Assembly: GCA_949752735.1 (NCBI GenBank)
Contig: OX457037.1
Location: 13,682,432 to 13,746,431, forward strand
Direction of reading: 5' to 3'
Source: Lumbricus terrestris
Lineage: Eukaryota > Annelida > Clitellata > Crassiclitellata > Lumbricidae
DNA length: 64,000 bases
The translations under genes were made by a program, and so were the position numbers. Shown here piece after piece: positions 12,075 to 24,400 of this stretch; the stretch's first letter is position 1, and every line of letters begins with the position of its first letter. Under the pieces are notes generated by a model. The model searched no databases. It saw only the letters and a program-made list of their open reading frames with translations, and was not told where the DNA came from.

Positions 12075-12312
12075 GTTTGATGACAATGGCGTTGGCAATA
12101 AGGATAAATATGAGTGATTATGATGATCAAGTGATGGCGATGATGATGATGGTTATGATTACGATTATTGTGACTATGACGAGTATGATGATGGTGGCTA
12201 TGGTTGTGATGACATTCGTGAAGTTGATGATGGTGACAATTACGACAATGCTGAGGATGACAACGGCCATGATGATAACGATGATTATACTAGTGATGAT
12301 GATGGTGGAGAT
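12075..12312. repeat. GATGA-rich degenerate triplet tract
   Basis: ATG/GAT-rich sequence directly upstream of the first recognised ORP exon. The poly-Met frame here is a repeat artefact. Confidence 0.6.
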
Positions 12313-12353
12313 GACAGACGGTTGTCATAGCAACAGCGTTTACCTGTTTCCAG

Positions 12354-12602
12354 GACGACAGCGATGACGACATCGACGACGTCGATCGCCGTGGCGACAG
12401 CCAATCGCAGGAGCCGAAGACGGTGGCGCCATCTGCTTCGCGCAGCATCAGCGGCGGAGGGAACTCGCAGCAGAGAATGGCGCTCGACGAATGGGAGATT
12501 CTCGAGGGTCTGAAGAACGGTCAGCTGTTCGAGGAAGTGCCGCAGAAATACTTTGGGTTCATGATGAAGAGTCGGAAATGGCCGATGAAAGGATGGCACA
12601 AG
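12354..12602 (+). CDS. ORP exon A: N-terminus and start of PH domain
   Basis: Acceptor TTTCCAG, donor AAG|GTTCGT; 83 codons, phase 0 to 0. Asp-rich opening, Ser/Gly-rich middle, then [13 protein letters not shown] and PH strand 1 ([19 protein letters not shown]). The donor lies inside a tandem duplication. Confidence 0.9.
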
Positions 12603-14417
12603 GTTCGTTAGATAATATATAGAATGTATTGTATGGTTGTATGTTTGTGCACTTGTTATAGCACCCCTTCAAGGTACTACTCAGAAGCGCTCCCGATTGT
12701 AGCAGTACAGATGGGAGAAGATTCGTTAGATAATATATAATCGTGATGTATTGTATGATTATATGTTTGTGCACTTGTTATAGTGCCCCTTCAGGGTTGC
12801 TACTCAGAAGTGCTCCCGACTGCAGTGTGGACACTGAATCTGAGTTTCACGCTGAAGTGCTGAGCAATTGCAAGTGAAGGACTTGCCCAAGGTCCCTTTG
12901 CGGCGGCTTGAGGTATATTCGAACCTGCAACCCTCCGGCTGCAAGGCAACGAGCATATCCACCACACCATCATGCCCCCCAATTTAGTATATATAATAAT
13001 TTATTTATTTGGGGATTATTTATTTATTTGCAATTTTTTTTATCAATTAGTCTGTCTGGAAGGACTAATAAATACAGATGGCAGCAATGAAGAGACATAA
13101 AACAGAGAATTGTATGCACTTGACATGATGAAGCCATGATCGTATATGAGATTATATCTTTTCCTTGATTTTTATCACATCCTGACTTTTTTATCTCATG
13201 GTATCACTATAATTCTACCCATGACGTCATCGTTGCCATAATCATAATCATTCATGTGATTGTAACCACTGTGATCATCTTAGCCACATGTGGCAACTGC
13301 CATGATAATTATTAGCCATGATTAGGATCTAACCACAATGCATTTTATGCTTAGTCATAGCCGCAGACTGCAGCTGCAGCGATTGAAATTCAATATGACC
13401 ATAAGAAATGTGTTGTAAATATGACACCCATAACGTATATGTTATGTTTTATATGTTATGTTTCATATGTGTTTGTGGGTGTGTGGGGGTGCCTGTACGA
13501 GCTGTGTGTTGATGATGGTGTTTATGTTTGATGAACGGAAGTTGTAGAAGCCATAGTGGACGATATAAAACTTCAGAAGCCATATTGTTCTGCTCATCTG
13601 TTTTGAACTCATTGTTGACCTGAAGTATTGATAGGCATCTGCTGTCTTTCCACCTGCCTGTCTGGCTCTCTGTCTGTCTCTTTCTCTCTCTGTGTCTATC
13701 TCTGTCTCTCTGCTTCCCTTGTCTGTCTGTATGTCTGTCTGTCTGTCTGAGACGCAAAGAATTTCCAAAGAAAAGCAGGATAAAAACATACAAGACGATG
13801 ATATAACTGATAGGCAATTCCTATAGGGATGGGCATGTGTCTTTTTCTGTCTCTATCTCTGTGTGTCTATCTGTCTGTCTGTCTCTGTTTATCTGTCAGT
13901 ACATGATCCTGCTATTTGCACTGAATGCATATAATGCATATTATATACAACACTTTTCCTTTCTGCTATGTAAGGGTGGATGGTATACTGTACATGAAGT
14001 TGATAATATCCTTTAATATATATATATTGACTATGAACAGTATAGATTATATATATATATTATATATATGTATATATTTATATTTATATACAATGAATAT
14101 ATATATATATAATCATGTATATATATATTGAATAACTATATGTGGATATTTTAGTTCCTATATAATAGTTGCCTTGGGCCTGTCTGTCTGCCTGTCAAAA
14201 GACCCCAGTGGCCCAGATCTCTTTCTTCATCGATCTGCGTTTTCAATGCCTTATAAAATATTGAAAGATGTTTATCTCGGCTCATCTCACCAATGATATA
14301 TTTATGTACCGTAATACTGTTTGCACATATGCATAGTGCGTGTATTAAATATATGTTTGAACGATTATGATTATGATTGCTTGCATGCATGAAGGTTTGT
14401 TTGTGTGCGTGTATTGA

Positions 14418-14452
<35 letters not shown>

Positions 14453-15797
14453 ATGCAACGACGTGTATATGCGCAATATGCACGTCTATACTTCTACAGC
14501 TCATTCTTGTGTGTGAGGTTTATACATGCAGAGTGTTTTCTGTGGACTCGTAACAGAGCAGAGTGTGTTTTTTTTATTATTTTTTATGTAGGTCATCTTG
14601 CATAATGCCTCTCTAGCTCCCTCTCCATTACCCTTGCCCTTCATATCACCTCTCCATCTTCCTACCACTCCATCAGACCGTTCTGTAGTCTCTGGAGATC
14701 TGATAGAAACAGTTCAGCTGCTTTTCACTGTCGACAAGTTCAAAGCAGGTGGAATGTACACGTGTTGTCAGTGGGAGGTTCTGAGGGCGAGGGAGATGTC
14801 CGGCCATCTGTCCTTCTGTCCTCTTATACGTGCCAAGCTGAATGTGGGTTAGGGTATCATCCTTGACCCCCGAAACCCGGGCCATGGTGAAGATACTTTA
14901 CCATGTGGTCAGGCATGAATTCAATATATTGACCTTGGGATACATGTGCATTTCTAATATTAATTCTAATAGGCAGGTCAAATATTAAGCCCAGTCCTTA
15001 AATTACAATATTTATGTCAATCAGTTAGTAAATCAATCAATCAATTAGTCATCTGTCAGTAAAGCAATCAGTCAATCAGTCAGTATGCCAGTCAGTCAAT
15101 CAATCAATGAGTGAGTGAGTGAGTGAGTCAGTAAGTAAATCAAAATCCAATCAGCGTATTAATCAATCAGCCAGTTAGTAAATCAGTCAATAACCCAGTC
15201 AGTAAATCAATCAATCAGTAAATCAATCAGTAAATCGACCAATTATTTGTCAGTAAATCAATCAAATTGAATCAATCAGTAAATAAATTATCAGATGAGT
15301 AAATCAACCAGTCAGTCAATGTGCTTTATTGATCACCATGTGAGACTAATTGCAAGCATCGGCATGGTTGCAAATAGCTATGGTCGTTTTATCGTTTTTC
15401 GTTCAACTAGCTTTGGTTTTGTTGCTGCGAGCTTGTATGAAAGATGCACTCTTCTGTTGGCCTGACAACTAACTAACTGCCCATTGCTCTGCTCTCATAC
15501 ATTAGTAATTAGTTGGCCACATGGCTGCATATGTGCCTTGTGTCTGGGTGGACTCAACCTCTATTCATCAAAAGCCTTGACAAAACACACCCATCAAAAG
15601 CCGTGTGATTACTTCTGCATGTATTGAGCACAAACATTTACTGACCAAGCATCAAAGGATGGGGCAGAGCGAAGCTGACTTGCTCACTGCTCAGAGGCCT
15701 ACACGAACTTAAAAACTGCCTTATTAAGCCATGATTATACTGGGAGCACTTCTGAGTAGGTTACGTTGAAAGGTCAGTATACAAAAACTTCTTTGTA

Positions 15798-15853
<56 letters not shown>

Positions 15854-15891
15854 GGTGATGATGGTGTTGGTGGTGGTGGTGGTGGTGGTGG

Positions 15892-15984
<93 letters not shown>

Positions 15985-17108
15985 CACGGGAAGCTGCTCA
16001 ACCCCGTGCTCTCCATGTTACTGGTCAATTGCTCGAAGCAAAGTGGCTTGCTTTTGCCCTGTTCTTGTGTGGGGTGTTTAAAGCATTTTAAAGATAGTTT
16101 CAGTTTAACGTTGTTTCTGTGATAACAGAGGTCATTAGCGACGCCCTCCTCCTGTATCCAGGCGTGGGACTGGCACTGGCAGGGTGCAACCAGTGGCGGA
16201 GTTCTGAAAGCATAACCTGATTGGGAAAACTTTTATTGATTGGGTTTTTCCACTTCATAGATTATTTGACGCATGATGTCCAGACTCCAGAGGGTTGGGT
16301 CTTCAGACCTCATCTGAGGGGAAAGTTCTTTGACAGTTCTGCTCCAAATGCACACACCCTGTTGCCCACTTAGTTATAACGAGTACACTGACTGTATATA
16401 CACTGTTGTTGGTAATAATAATGACAGGAATAGAGGTAGTGGGTTACTAGGTTATCTGCCTTCATTCATTCATTATATATGCATATGTATAGCGCCTCTT
16501 CAAGGGAACTACTCAGAGGCGCTCCCAACCTCAGCGCGGCCAAATAAAACAGTCTTAAGATGAGAGAGGAAAGCCTGAGAAGGATTTTTACGAAAGTAGA
16601 GTTGCTGTCATTTCATATCCCTGGCTGACTCATGGCTGGCTTAAGGAACTGCACGTCATCCTTTGCTGGTAAGGTCATTGCTGAACGGCCTTCATGGTCT
16701 GCATCCATGCTGCACCCTCTGTCTGAAATGAAATGCCTTTGCTCATCATAAGGTCAGTTGAACAGTCTCAGGACTCTCATCCATCAAACAGCAACCGAAG
16801 ACTTTCTATTTCGCGGATCCATCGGTCACTTAACTCCCAACTGTACCACCCCACCCACCCCGTACATCCCTCATCCTCCACCCACACCCCGTCCATCCCT
16901 CATCTCCCCACCCACACCCGTGTCCATCCCCCTTCCCCTCTCTGGTCCGTGCCCCGATGCAAGTATTGATGTCCTACTCTTTTCCCTCATCCATTCTGAC
17001 TGCGGTATGTCAACATGAGCTCAGTAAGCAAATATATATAATCTAATAATTACACAATTTATATATTTATATATATTATGCTAATATGTATATGTGATAT
17101 ATGCTGTA

Positions 17109-17164
<56 letters not shown>

Positions 17165-17991
17165 GCCGTTGATTCATTCATTCTTTCGGATACGCCATCG
17201 ACCTTGCTGCTTTTCAATTCCTCCATCTATATCTGAAACATAATTACGCGATATACACATTGAACAGCCTGGATACAATTGGACCCATGGTGTAAGAGCA
17301 GACAAAGCTATTCATTCCCTTTGTCGAGGGCGGGGGGGGTTACTTCGGCATACACTGGTCAGAGAACCTTTCTGGATGCATTTGTGTTACTGTCATTGTG
17401 TTCGTCTGCCGATGGGGATATGCGGCTCCTGCACTGTACCAACGACGATTGGAAGACTGCATTAAAAACAGACGACCTCTGGAACTCAATGGTACTATAG
17501 GCTACTCATATGGCAAGATTTGCTCCACGGATCACTCCACCATGTGCTTCTCTAACCTTAAGACTGTCCTGTTTAGCCGAGGCTGGGTCGGGAGAACTTC
17601 TGAGTAGTTCAGCTTGAAGGCACGCTATATAAGTGCTCCTAATAAATAAATAAATAGAGGTAAATGCTGATGGAGAGGTTGATGATGGCAATAAGCAACG
17701 TAATAAATAAATAAATAAATGGTTCGCTTTACTGTGCTTCAAAAATGTGCTGAAAAACAGTCACCTTTGGCAAGTGGAATTATTGAAATTTTATTTCACA
17801 AAGTAATTATTAACTGGCTAAGCGACTACATTTTAAACAGTTTTTCCGATTTTACGTGACGGATACCAGATTTAACTGATTAATCGAAGTTAATTTTTGG
17901 AAATTAGTTGGTAATTTTCTTTTTAATATTAGTACCTATAATATATATATATATAATAAATATTTAATTATATATATATATATATATTTGC

Positions 17992-18036
<45 letters not shown>

Positions 18037-18379
18037 TAGTGAAAAAATCCTCCATTGTCGATAGTCTATTAGTAGTGCCAGTCCCAGGTCGGGGTAAGGG
18101 AGGAGGGTAACGCTAGTCATCTTTGTTATGACTCAGCAACATCAACTGTCGATTGGTTGAAGCAGATGTCGTTATTGTATTTCGATGCAGATTTAATTTC
18201 AAACAATGATGTCGTTCAATTGTGCACGAAGATCAATATTTACGTTATTTGCCAATCGTTTCTGCAATTCATCGTGCTAATGCAGTCGTTTCTCTGCAAT
18301 CATTTCACACAAACACACGTACAAATAAGCACACACACAAACCATATCTACATATTTGCATATTTATATGACTGTGTAT

Positions 18380-18429
<50 letters not shown>

Positions 18430-21400
18430 TGTGTGTGGGTGTGTGTCATTTATGGACCTTCATCAGTGTGTTTTTCGGGATCATAAATATAATTATAAGT
18501 ATGCAACTATATATATGCATGTGCAAATAATAATATATTGTATTTATATATATTTGTAAGTTAGTGTATATAAATTTCTGTGTTTATGTGTATATTATAG
18601 TTATAATTATAAAGCTATATATTAGAGTGTTTCAAAAAAAATTATTTTTGAAAACTCAAGTGGCTAGATGCTTAAATGATGCCATTTGGTGTTGTAAATA
18701 ACTCATTAAATTTTCATGAGATTATTCCACTGTTTAGTGACAGCTCAACAGAGTTCTGTATTCTGTAATCAGTCATTGTGAATTTACCTTAATTTCCGTA
18801 CATAAAAATACATTATTTTGTGCTGTGACGCCTGTGAGTGGCAGACAATCACACACAGTGTAACAGACTACTTCTTTTCTTTACTTACTTGCATTTAAGA
18901 TGCACATTACACAATGTGTTTCAAAGAATATTAAATTAAGTCTTAGCATCTTTGCTGGATGTCTCGACTCTCGAGTTGGAATGACAATCTAAGAAATGGA
19001 ATGACAATGCGGATTGCAAAAGACTGATAAAAATTCAACAGGACAGGATTTTTCTACAGTACATGAGAGAAGAAAGGAAAATGACAGCAGGTAGTCAGTC
19101 TCTAGCATTCAAAGAATGTGAAAAGAAGCAAATACATAGGAAGTTTGAAGAAGTCTGTCGCATCAAAAAGGCAATGGCAGCAAAAGGTGATACAAAGTCG
19201 GCTACCGTGACAGAATACAAGGATGACATTGACGATTAGATCTGAGAACTGCTAATTAGCAAGTATCATTGACACAAGACTTGCTGCTGAAAGCAAGCAC
19301 TCTTGTGACTCCATGGATAACAATTCAAACTCATCAAACTGTGATGTTCACTACACTCAAAAGACGACACACTCACTGATGATCCACTGTCTGCGGCAAT
19401 CCTTGGTCGCACAAAAACTACACCATGAGAAGCAATACACATTGTTGCCCCAGCTCTTACTTGCTCTTGGCATTTGATGTTGAGGACATGACACTGTCAA
19501 CTAGTTCTATCTGGAGAGCATGGACAATAGTTAGGAAATTCTAGATACATGCCAAATACGTGCCAGGTACTCCATCGATTGCTCATTTCGACAGAAAATT
19601 ACTACCAGACCCTGATAAAGACCTGGTTGACAGGATGCCAATTGTTCTATGAGGAAAGAATGTTGATCAATTGTTGGCCATTCCTGAACTCCTAGTGAGC
19701 CCTACTGGTTCTGGTGAACTTATGGAAAACACTGTGATCCAAACATGACAATTAAGACTGGAAAGATGCACCAGATTGGCATGCAAGTCTTTGTTCCGAT
19801 ACAACCAGCTTAAACACGGCTGTTCAAACCGTTGCCATTATGGTCATTCAGCAGGCATTTGAAAAATGTCTGATGTCTTTAGCCTGCCGGCATCATATCT
19901 TTGAACTTGTTTCAGCTGCAGTGATCGAACAATATTTAAAGTTTTCCGGGCCACAGATTGCAGCAATATGTAAGCTTACTCGATTCAAAGAATAGTGGAA
20001 TTTCATTGACATTAGCAGATACAACACACTTGATGCTCTAGCCATTGGAGCCAAATCTGATCTCACAAGTGGTGAGTTTGGCTTGACCAGAGGAGGGAGG
20101 ACAATTATAGGCTTCCTTCAGACCCAACTCAACCGAGATATTCAACCGTGTCAGGATTGCCTCAAGTTCATAAAATTGGCACTAGGTACTGGGTGCAAAT
20201 GTCACTGTTGTGAGTGTAATGATCAAGTACATTTCAGCCCTTCAGGAACATATCACTGTGCCAGATGGATGGTAAGGAAATTTGCTGTTAAAAAATTTAC
20301 TTGTTCATGAACAATTCAAACCTACAGCACAAAAGCCAAAGGCTCTTCGATGCACCCTGTCTGGCAGTGTCTGCTCACCATTAACACCAATGTAAAGGCT
20401 TGATTAACTGCTCCAAACAGTTCAGATGTTCCATATAATGACCTCTGTCGCCTCCATACTTTGGAGTTATTTGGCAAGGATGACAGTCAAGTGGCAGACA
20501 TTACACTGAAGAAAATGAGAAAGCATCTGTGGTACATGAATGAGGATTTGATTAGTCTTGCATTGTTTCTAATTGTGTCTGGAATAGGGGAGAAAGATGT
20601 GATGATTGCTGTTCTGGAGAGATCACAGATGAAAACAGATGTCAGAAGGGTTTATTTCAAAGTCAGTTGAATAATTCCAGGAATAGACTAATTGGATTCT
20701 GTCACTAAAAGATCTATGCAGCTGTTCACTGCACTTACCAGGTAAAATTTATCCAAATTTTCTTACAGATGATCAAATTATTTGGCCTTCCAGCCCTGCC
20801 TACATTGATGCCAAGCATAAGGTGGCAAGCATAAAAGTCATCAATGACTCTGCGGAACATGCTGTCTAGTTGCAACGGAATTCAATTGTGCTCAGCGGCA
20901 GCTTGTGTTTCAGATTTAGCCGAATATGATCGACGTCTCATGACGACTTCACTTAAGAAAAAGTACAGAGTTGACAAGACACTTTCTAATCTTTACCTAC
21001 ATCACTGTGAACACTGAATAGTAGTGTGACATGACCTATGCACTATTTCACTCAAATATCTTGACCAGTTCAAATAAAAATTAACATTAAAGGTTATTTT
21101 ACAGTAAAAATGCCGTTTTCGTCGTTTTACAAAACTTTGCACGTCTTGAGCTGTCACTAAAACTCATTGTATATGCCTATAATTTTGCACTAATGTTCCT
21201 TATCCTAAATGGCACCAAACTAGGGTCTAGCCCAATATGAAATGAAAAATAATTTTTTTCCCTAACATTTATGAATCGGCCTACTATATATATGTATTTA
21301 TATTTACTCATGTGCAAATAATATCATGCATATTGTATATATATAAATTTATTTCTAAGTTAGTGTATATAAGTTTATGTATGTATATATTATATATATG

Positions 21401-24400
21401 TTTTTATGTTCTATTTTCTTATTAGCGATTCTTCCTGTTGGAGAATGGAATCTTGATCTACGGCAAAAATCCGGGAGATGTGAGTATGATAATTAATACG
21501 CTGGCATTGGAAGAAGACGAAGGAAACGGGAAATGGAAAAAGCATTAATATTTATCCGATTCCATTCGCTTCATCGTCATTGCGCATCCGGATATCCAGA
21601 CTTTGCCGGCGATATCCATCAGAATCACGTATTCACATTCAATTTGTCAGACCATTTACTTCTTCCTGTCGACCAATGCGTTGTATATTCCTACCGCCCC
21701 GGGAGCTGAGATCTGCAAGGAAACTGTAGACTTGTATTGACATGTAAATGCCACATACACACATACATGTAAGCGTAGATGCATAAAATGCATGCGTATG
21801 TGCATTCATACTGCGTGTATAATAGAACCGCTGTGGCTCAGTCTCGATCATTTGCCTCAAAAATTGGTATTTCTCTTTGCAATACACTTTCTCAGGACTT
21901 CTGTTTGCTCTATAAATCTTTCTTGCATTCTCTTCTTCATTCACTCTTCTCAAAACATGTTTGTTCTCAAATGGCCTTGCACACTGGGAGCGCTTCTGAA
22001 TGGTTCATCCTATTAGAGGCACTGTACAAATCCTGAGATAAGATACAGTGCATACCTAATTGCATGCATACATGCATATATACATACATACCTACACTGT
22101 CATACATGCATACATACATGCATGCATGCATGTATACGTTCATACATACATACATTTATCGATCCATAGTTGCATACATACATGCGTGCTACTAACTTGC
22201 ACCTGTGATTATAAAAAATAGCAACCTGCTGTTCATCGCGAGTAATACGATCTAGTATTACCATTCACCCCGCATCAGCTCATCTCCTCTGCTCTCAGCT
22301 CATCTCCTCTGCTCTCAGCTCATCTCCTCTGCTCTCAGCTCATCTCCTCTGCTCTCAGCTCATCTCATCTGCTCTCAGCTCATCTCCTCTGCTCTCAGCT
22401 CATCTCCTCTGCTCTCAGCTCATCTCATCTGCTCTCAGCTCATCTCCTCTGCTCTCAGCTCATCTCCTCTGCTCTCAGCTCATCTCATCTGCTCTCAGCT
22501 CATCTCCTCTGCTCTCAGCTCATCTCATCTGCTCTCAGCTCATCTCCTCTGCTCTCAGCTCATCTCCTCTGCTCTCAGCTCATCTCCTCTGCTCTATTCT
22601 CACGTATTGCCATATGTGCGAACATTTTACTGTGATCATCTTGCATGTATAAGTGCATCCTGCAGAGTGCTTTGCTGACTTCCTCTGCAGCGCTCTTTCC
22701 TTCTGAGTGCTTCTCAATTGTCTAGAAAATACAGAAGCAAGAGGGTTTCTTGTCATTCATGATTTTTGTAGTACTTCTGCAAGCTATTGTTCAGCATGCC
22801 TTTTTCCCCCATCTCCTTGGTTTGTTACAATGCCTTGCAACGTTTTAAGAGGGTAATTTAAAAATAACCAATTACCAACGCCGTTTCAGACGCATACATG
22901 CATGTAGTACAAGCAGCCAAACACATACGTACCAGTGCATGTATAATTGTATATATTGCACTGACATGCATCCGTCTGTGCATAAATACAAGCATACACA
23001 CGGGCATGCAGATTACATTTATGTGCATTGCATGCATAATTACATATAATTATACATACACACAGACATACTTGCTGTGTATTGTACATGCATACATACA
23101 AGGACTTTGCATTCTGTAGCTGTGGTTCAACTCTAGCGTTGTTGAGAGCAGGACAGCTGTCGTATTTATTAAAGGAATCGTTTGTCACAGCTAACGACGT
23201 GTTTTCGGGGTCTTTGATGTCCTAGCAGGACAGAGGCGCCGCCAGGATTTTTGTTTTTCTGTACGCACAACTTGCACAAAATAAGAATACGCGAAATGAA
23301 GTTATGAAATACTAAATCGCCGCTGCAATAAGACAGCAGGCAAAAAAAATAAGTGAGTAGAAGTCCAGCTTTTCAATTGCATCAGCTGTTTTATGAATCC
23401 AACTTCTGTTTCAATAATGATTATTATTTTTCATTAATCCAGCTCCAATTCAAGGTAGAATATTTTTATTAACCCAGCTTCTATTTCTCGCCCGTTATTT
23501 TCATCAACCCAGCTTCTATTTTACATATAAAAATGCCATCATCCAGCTTCCATTACTGAAGTGCTTTTTCATCAATCCGGCTTCTATTTCAGATCTAGAA
23601 ATACCTTCATCCAGCTTTCATTTCTCATTTTTGAACTTGGGACCGAAGTATTGACGTACACGTTATTTATAGTCGCATGGACCAATATACGTCGATGGTT
23701 TGTGCGCGTATACCCCAAATTCCGGGCAAATGTTGTGGGTCAATGGCGATTCGATCGGCGATTTCGCTTGGGAAATGTGACATTTTAAAAACATATTTTC
23801 TGTCAAGCCAAATTTTAAGTTGCTGTTACATCAGTTGGTGAAATGTACGCTATCAGAAATAATTTGCGGCGCTTTTTGTGTTATTAAAAGCGGGAAAATA
23901 ATTTACGACGCTAAAATACACGTTTACCGCAATAAATGCGATGATTGATGCAAATCTAGGGCCTAGGCGGCCTTGATTACGATACAGAACAAGCTTACAC
24001 ACTTACCTCCTAGTGTTAGGACATTTCAAGAAAGTTGAAATAGTTTTTTGACTTGCTCGCTTTTTTTTACTTCATTTTTAATCAATGCTTTCCCGGGACA
24101 CGAAGATATACCCTAAGACGCTCAATGCCAAGATGGCTCTCTGTTAGAGTGTGAGTAAGTAAGTAAGTAAGTAAGTAACTAGTAAGTAAGTACATTCTAT
24201 TTCTATAGATTATAAAATTTCAATCGATTCAATAGAATTTCATCGCTTACAATATTTCACGCTTTAATTTACAATTCGTTAATTTCTTTTAGCCTTTCCG
24301 CGCTGTACGCACTTGCGTAAGTGCGTACGCCTAACAGCGCCCCTGTAGCAGGACGTCCTATGCTCACTGACCATCATTCATGTAGCTCAGTTATCCTTCT

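Larger units (their letters stand above)
12978..18614. other. ORP intron 1, left part
   Basis: No coding exon was recognised. It holds TA-rich sequence (14,000-14,130), (GT)n at 14,416-14,446, AATC/CAGT repeats at 15,000-15,310, the GAT array at 15,798, LINE tails, and TA arrays at 17,112-17,162, 17,940-18,034 and 18,384-18,427. Confidence 0.6.

Noticed and set aside
15724..16091. Frames with long Ser, His or Met runs
   Set aside because: All come from one GAT/GGT triplet array.
20083..20670. Two short frames (75 and 69 codons) as separate genes
   Set aside because: Both are open stretches of the single broken transposase of copy 1.
22281..22600. CRISPR-like array
   Set aside because: Head-to-tail 20-bp units with no spacers in a eukaryotic genome: a minisatellite.
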